Translations under genes and position numbers: made by a program
From: Himantopus leucocephalus
Taxonomy: Eukaryota > Chordata > Aves > Charadriiformes > Recurvirostridae
Reading direction: 5' to 3'
Assembly: GCA_003993805.1 (NCBI GenBank)
Contig: RSEF01000005.1
Coordinates: forward strand, 41,014,649-41,078,648
DNA: 64,000 nt
In this document: in pieces, positions 59,901-64,000 of the stretch
Layout of the letters: every line of letters starts with the position of its first letter
Position numbering within the stretch: position 1 is the first letter of the stretch
The notes under the pieces: generated by a model
Database searches by the model: none
What the model was told of the DNA's origin: nothing
Seen by the model: only the letters and a program-made list of their open reading frames with translations

Positions 59901-62900
59901 ACACACACTTCCAGACACTGAACTGAACCACACACAGCTCCTCTCTGCCCATGTGTCCAGGCCTCCTGTACTCCTCTGGCCTTTGTCAGCATCCTCCAGG
60001 TCACCATTAGTCCAGGAGTCTCATCAATGAGTCATTGCCCCCCATCCCTTTCCTGGGTGAGGGAGATCACCTTCCTGCTGCTCTAGGTAACATCTGCTTG
60101 CAGCTCTGCCCTGCCCCCCACCCGCTATCTCCTGATGGGAAAGCTAAAGAGCTGGAGAAGGATCCTGAGGCTAAAGGAGTCACTGGGCCCCACCAATAAC
60201 CCAGCTATGGCAATGTCACTTCCCTCATTCTCTCCAGCACCCGCTCCTCTGTCCCTGGGAAAGTGATACCTTCACACGTGCTGCCATCCCTGGACACGGT
60301 GTAGCCAGTGTCACAAGCCATGCAGGAGTAGGAGCCCTCGGTGTTGAGGCAGAGTCCAGAGGGACAGGCAGCCTGGGCAGTGCACTCGTCGATGTCTGCA
60401 TAAGCACACAAGAGAGAGTGGGATGAGTGGGAAGGATGCAGAGGAACCATGACCGGGGCAGATGTATTGAGGGAACCAGCCAACTCGGTGGCCAGGACTT
60501 GGGCAGAGCCAAGCACTCAGGAAGAGCCCAGGGAAGCCTCTGGACTGGGTGCGTGACATGTCAGAGGCTCTGGATGCATGGCTACCCGGTACCTTGGCAG
60601 CTCTTCCCATCAGGTGCCACCTCGTAGCCCTGGTAGCAGGAACAGCGGAAGGAGCCATCCAGGTTGACACACCGCCCGTGAGCACAGGTCCCCTCCGCAA
60701 GACACTCGTCCACATCTGCGTGACACAGCAGAGAGCAATATAGAATGGGAGGGTGCTCAGGGCCACCAAAAGTTGTGAGGGCACCGTGCCCTGGCCACGC
60801 AGGCTGGCTGCCCGCAGGAGGAGCGTGCTGCCCATGCCCCTGCTCCTTTTGAGGCTTGCAGGGAGCACTGCCACGGGGGGCGTGAGTGCTGCCCAGAGAC
60901 AGCCCATGTTCCTCACCAACACATCTCCCGTTGCTGGGCTGGTAGCCATCCCCACAGCTGACACACTTGTAGGAGCCTAGCGTATTGACACACTTCCCAT
61001 GGGGGCAAGGGCTGGGATCCACGCACTCGTTGATATCTGCCAAGAAACACACTACTTTCAGGCTCCCAAAGGCAAACAGTGCAGCCTCCTCCAGGATGTC
61101 CCCTCCAGCTGGATACTCAGAGTCCCCCTCCAGGGGACAGCAATGCCCAAGAGGAGGCGAGATGAGTTTTCCAGGGCTTGGGCAACACTTCATATAGTCC
61201 CATTTATCACTCAAGATCCTACACCCACACCTGAGGGCTGACATAATCCAGCAGCAAAACCCGCTGCCGCAGGATGTTGCCAAGGCCAGGAATGTGCATG
61301 GGCAGAGAAAGGGATCAGAGAACATCTGTGCAGGGCTGTTTCATCAGGGACTTTCATAACTATGATTAGGATGCAGCCTCCAGCTCAGGAAGTCCTTAAG
61401 GCAAGTGCTTTCTGGAGGCCATGCGGGGGGAGCAGCATTCTGTGCATGCCCTGCTTCCCATACTGACTCCTAAAATAGTCTCAGACTCTCTGTTGGAGAT
61501 GAGCTACTGAGAAAGGGGGATCTTTGATCAGGCACATCGTATGGTCACAAGGTCGAATGCTCTGAAGGGCCCAGGCCATGCCGTGTGAGCGGGATGCTGT
61601 GGGGACAGGTGGCCAGAGTTTCTGCAGCCTGCTCTCCCTGCAGTCCACTTGCCAGCACGAGGGTCTGGTGACAGGGTCAAGCTGGCACAAAAACACACGG
61701 GCATCTCCTCCCAGAATAGGAAGCCAGCATGGGCTGGTTGTAGGGGATCTCTCTGGAGAGGTGGGAGAGGATCTCGGGAGAATTCCCCTCTCCCAGCCCA
61801 GGAAAGCCTGTCCCTCCTGCAGCAGAGGACAGGCAGCCCTCAGGGGGACACACAGGGCAGACAAACATGGGGGGTGCCTCCTTCCTTTCAGAAGGATACA
61901 CGGAGTGGTGAGAAAAGGAGGTATTCAGCCTTGCATAGGGTGGGTTGAAGGGTCAGGGGAACAGGGAGCTTCACCTTCACACTGTCCTCTGGGGCCCATG
62001 GCAAAGCCCTCCTTGCACTCGCAGCGGTAGGAGCCAGGAGTGTTGATGCACCGCTGTCCCCGGCAGGTAGAGGGCTGCTCACATTCATCTCGATCTGGCA
62101 ACACACAGGGAGACAGTCCTGGAGTCTTCCCCCTCCAGTGCAGGGAAGGTTGGGGGCAGGAGAGGAGCTGCTCCACCTGCAGCAGGCTCTGCCCAGGGGA
62201 CCCATGCCAGGGATCTCCTCCATCCCCCATCTGTCCTTGCACCCCGCCTTGCCATGAAGCAGGGATCAGGGCTGGCATCACAGGCTCCTGCCCAGATCTC
62301 CATTGGCAAGGTCCTGTCCCTGAGCGAGCAGGAGAGGGTGATCCCCATGAATCAGGCTGTCTGCAGGCAGGCCTGCAGGGAGGGAGAGGGGGGTGTGTGT
62401 GTGCAGGTGTGTGCAGGTGTGTATGCGCTGTGTGCACGAGTGTGTCCACATGCATGAGAGAGCACGAGGCGGGGAGACCTTGGGGAGGTGGCAGCCCTGT
62501 GCCAGGTGGACACCACTTACCCTGACAGCTCTGCTTGCCCTCCGAGACAGCCAGGGTGTACCCAGAGTAGCAGAGGCACAAATAGGAGCCCACACTGTTG
62601 ATGCAGCGACCTTTTCCCGCACAAGGATCTTTCAGGCACTCGTCTTCATCTGTGCCCAGGCATGGAATGAAGAGAGGCAGTCACCACAGCAGCTGCCTGC
62701 CAGCCCCCTGCCAGCCCCATGGTGCAGCGGGTGGGCAAGGGCTCAGCAGAGCTGCCAGAAAACCTTCCCCCAGGAGCCTGAAGGACCAAATGTTCCACTG
62801 AGGCCCGGCGGGCAGGGGAGGTGCCAACCTACCGGTGCAGCGGAGGCGGCTGGGGTCCAACGTGTAGCCAGGGTGGCACAAGCAGCTGTATCCCTCCGGG

Positions 62901-62958
62901 GTGAGCACGCAAGCACCAGCTCCACAGGAGAGCGGTGAAGAGGCACAGCTGCTGACCC
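47332..62958 (-). CDS. LTBP2: Latent TGF-beta binding protein 2 (LTBP2), 3' portion, 20 coding exons (5' end outside window)
   Basis: LTBP2 is a secreted fibrillin-like microfibril protein of elastic tissue and ciliary zonules. Exons (minus) are 62958-62833, 62649-62521, 62094-61975, 61036-60917, 60715-60593, 60395-60270, 57580-57458, 57144-57019, 56921-56799, 56568-56437, 55228-55103, 54323-54180, 53905-53714, 53591-53511, 52900-52772, 52550-52410, 52175-52008, 51477-51202, 50971-50822 and 47498-47332 (TAG). Every exon except the last has a length divisible by three and every junction is phase 1, so they join into one 939-codon frame plus stop. Domain order is 12 EGFs, TB, two EGFs, TB, linker, two EGFs. 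The choice of LTBP2 over LTBP1/3/4 rests on the C-terminal [14 protein letters not shown] stretch and on synteny with NPC2 and ISCA2. All introns are GT-AG. The N-terminal half (from memory including TB1 and TB2) lies beyond 64 kb. Confidence 0.95.
49420..50470 (+). mobile_element. Old CR1-like LINE fragment in the last LTBP2 intron
   Basis: The plus strand retains the order of the CR1 reverse-transcriptase 3' half. A '[10 protein letters not shown]...KYGLDET' stretch (49.79-49.86 kb) is the CR1 FDTISHDIL block, followed by 'ggggtctgtcctcacccctacgccattcaatgt'-type sequence split over 49.93-49.97 kb (the GSVLGPxLFN block), and 'aaagtattgcagccaagg...caaatgcaga' (50.12-50.17 kb). Frames are broken throughout. 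It is antisense to LTBP2. Boundaries are approximate. Confidence 0.7.
51202..52175 (-). other. LTBP2: LTBP2 TB (8-Cys) domain 4 and tyrosine-rich linker
   Basis: Exon 52175-52008 encodes seven cysteines with [14 protein letters not shown]. The eighth (FAFLCNG) opens exon 51477-51202. The rest of that exon is a cysteine-free linker of ~85 residues rich in Tyr, Pro, Gly and acidic residues ([11 protein letters not shown]). It is unlike the rigid EGF tracts and probably flexible. Confidence 0.85.
53511..53905 (-). other. LTBP2: LTBP2 TB (8-Cys) domain 3, two exons
   Basis: Exon 53905-53714 carries seven cysteines, including the CCC triplet in [18 protein letters not shown]. Exon 53591-53511 adds the eighth in [12 protein letters not shown]. 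An N-glycosylation sequon (N-I-T) precedes the triplet. In LTBP1, 3 and 4 the matching domain binds the TGF-beta propeptide. LTBP2 is known not to do so. Confidence 0.9.
54545..54790 (-). mobile_element. CR1 LINE 3' fragment in an LTBP2 intron
   Basis: The plus strand shows the reverse complement of a CR1 3' end: GGATCATCCAGGTTTGAAGG, then GTCCAACCCCCTCCTCAAAG, then the CTGTTCCACTGCC block. The element is therefore in minus orientation, the same as LTBP2. It is moderately diverged and truncated at its 5' end, as most avian CR1s are. Confidence 0.85.
57825..58108 (+). mobile_element. CR1 LINE 3' end in an LTBP2 intron
   Basis: Typical CR1 end: GGCAATGGGCACAAACTGAA, then CACAGGTTGCCCAAAGAGG, TTGGACAAGATGCTCTCCAG and the terminal ATTCTGTGATTCTGTG at 58093-58108. 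It is the youngest-looking CR1 in the window and lies antisense to LTBP2. Confidence 0.9.
58204..58643. repeat. About 220-bp direct duplication meeting at a single N, in an LTBP2 intron
   Basis: Bases 58204-58421 and 58423-58643 are near-identical, with several substitutions and one 3-bp indel (CTTCTGCC versus CTTCTCCTGCC). The N at 58422 lies between them. It falls in an intron and leaves the LTBP2 frame intact. Confidence 0.85.
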
Positions 62959-64000
62959 CTGGGAGGAGAGAGCACAGGGTTGGGGGCAGCAGCCCAGGGT
63001 CTGCCTTGTGTCCCCAGCACCACGCTGGGGAGGCTGCTTTTTCCCTTGGGAGACATATGGAGCAGGCTCAGCTTGCTCCTCTCTCTGTCTTCAGGCAGCC
63101 AGTGCCCATAGGGCTGCAGGGAGGTCACCGCAGACCCTGCCACCTCCTCCAGCCTAAGCCCAGCTGGGACCCCCCAGTCCCCTGCACTGCCACAACAGGG
63201 CGGTGAGGAAGCCGACCGACCCCACACCTTGGAGGAGGGCTGTCGGCAGAGCCTGCCACCTGCGAGGGGGCTCCTTTTGGGGTGACAGCAGGGATCCCCT
63301 CCCCCTGCTCAACGCCCCGCTAAACGGGGCACAGGCGGCAGTGGGGGGGCAGTGGGGAATCGCACACCCCTCGGCACTGAGCCGGTTAGGGGGGGGCAGC
63401 CCAACCCCAAACAAAAGGCTATTGAGGAAAGATGCATTCCTCAGCAAGGTGCCTCCGCCAGGCCTGCTCCCCAAGGTGCTCCAGCCCCCGGCGGAGGGCA
63501 GGGGCCGCGCTCCCAGACACTTGAGCAACCCTGGAACAACAGCGCCCTTGTTTCCGGCGCAGTAAACAAGCAGCCCCGGGAGCCACATGCCTCCCCTTGC
63601 GCTCCCACTTCCCGATGAGTCAGCTTGCGCCGCTCGGGGAATGGGGCCAAAGCCACCAGAGCGGGCGCGTGATCCCCCTCGCCCGGCAGCCACTGCCGCA
63701 GCGTGCAAGCGAGCTGCAGGAGGGGGGAAGGATCTGGAGAGACAAACACTTTACCCCCCATATGGGATCGCTCTCGCCTCCCCACGGCCAGCCGGCTTTC
63801 CCTGGCTGGCAGCAGCCGGGGCCAGGCTGGGACAAAAGCCCAGGGTGGTAGGACAGGGACTTTTCTTTGGGAACTCAAGTGGGGCATGTGGGAAGACAAG
63901 CAGGCTGGGGAAGGGAGAGAGCCCCTGGACAGAGCTTGGGGCATAATTTCCCCATAGCACCAGGGAGAGAGAGGAGGAAAATCCCCAAGAGCGGTGGACA
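62959..64000 (-). other. LTBP2: LTBP2 intron with GC-rich segment
   Basis: Upstream of the first LTBP2 exon in the window no further exon is recognised to the right edge. 63.27-63.72 kb is GC- and CpG-enriched and contains an AP-1 site TGAGTCA at 63616-63622. This could be an intragenic enhancer or alternative promoter. A 184-codon minus ORF across it has no EGF or TB features. Confidence 0.4.

Larger units (their letters stand above)
54180..62958 (-). other. LTBP2: LTBP2 central EGF array (12 modules, one per exon)
   Basis: Each exon encodes one six-cysteine EGF-like module. Eleven begin with D-[IVMER]-[DN]-E-C and contain C-x-N-x4-[YF]-x-C, the signature of calcium-binding, beta-hydroxylated cbEGFs (examples: [11 protein letters not shown]...[21 protein letters not shown]...[10 protein letters not shown]). 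The first in transcript order (62833-62958, [12 protein letters not shown]...[10 protein letters not shown]) lacks both the acidic start and the Asn, so it should not bind calcium. From memory human LTBP2 has 13 EGFs here. One more may lie upstream of the window. The large intron 57.58-60.27 kb shows no extra EGF. Confidence 0.9.

Noticed and set aside
62385..62460. GT-rich run in an LTBP2 intron
   Set aside because: Irregular GTGTGTGCAGG repeats only; an ordinary imperfect microsatellite.
63154..63708. 184-codon minus ORF upstream of the first LTBP2 exon in the window
   Set aside because: It contains none of the EGF or TB cysteine patterns and sits in GC-rich intron. GC-rich DNA has few stop codons.
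1..64000. tRNA, rRNA, CRISPR arrays and bacterial-type operons
   Set aside because: None visible. The window is vertebrate nuclear DNA with spliced genes.

Overview
This window looks like a gene-poor to gene-moderate stretch of a bird (sauropsid) nuclear genome. The evidence is spliced vertebrate genes with short GT-AG introns, several CR1 LINE copies (one ending in the typical ATTCTGTG repeats), and a solo endogenous-retrovirus LTR of a type I recognise from bird genomes. There is no bacterial gene organisation. Three genes are identified with confidence: ISCA2 (minus strand, 37.5-39.0 kb), NPC2 (plus strand, 43.7-45.8 kb) and the 3' two-thirds or so of LTBP2 (minus strand, 46.6 kb to beyond the right edge). 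From memory these three genes are also neighbours on human chromosome 14q24.3, which supports the calls.

Region by region. 1-0.4 kb is a GC-rich, CpG-island-like segment with a good minus-strand splice donor; it may be the first exon of an unidentified gene running off the left edge. 0.4-37 kb holds no coding exon I can recognise. It carries an old CR1 remnant (about 4.0-4.6 kb), a badly decayed Ty3/gypsy-like integrase relic (about 15.3-15.75 kb), a pair of RFX X-box motifs (32.45-32.50 kb), simple repeats, and two tandem duplications that meet at a single N. 37.5-39.0 kb is ISCA2 (four coding exons, 174 aa); its third intron starts with GC instead of GT and contains a solo LTR with target-site duplications. 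39.0-43.3 kb is intergenic, with a 100-base scaffold gap, a long poly-G run and a short divergent ORF. 43.4-45.85 kb is NPC2 with its CpG-island promoter (four coding exons, 150 aa). 46.6-64 kb is LTBP2: 20 coding exons encoding 12 central EGF-like modules, a TB (8-Cys) domain, two EGFs, a second TB domain, a tyrosine-rich linker, two C-terminal EGFs, the stop codon and a poly(A) signal. The LTBP2 introns contain three CR1 copies.

Function. ISCA2 is a mitochondrial Fe-S cluster assembly protein, NPC2 is the lysosomal cholesterol-transfer protein, and LTBP2 is an extracellular microfibril protein. They are not a functional unit; they are linked by conserved synteny. ISCA2 and NPC2 are head to head, and NPC2 and LTBP2 are tail to tail. 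From memory, in human ISCA2 rather than NPC2 is convergent with LTBP2, so the ISCA2-NPC2 pair appears inverted here. Single-N positions flanked by near-identical direct repeats occur four times and look like unmerged contig overlaps rather than biology.
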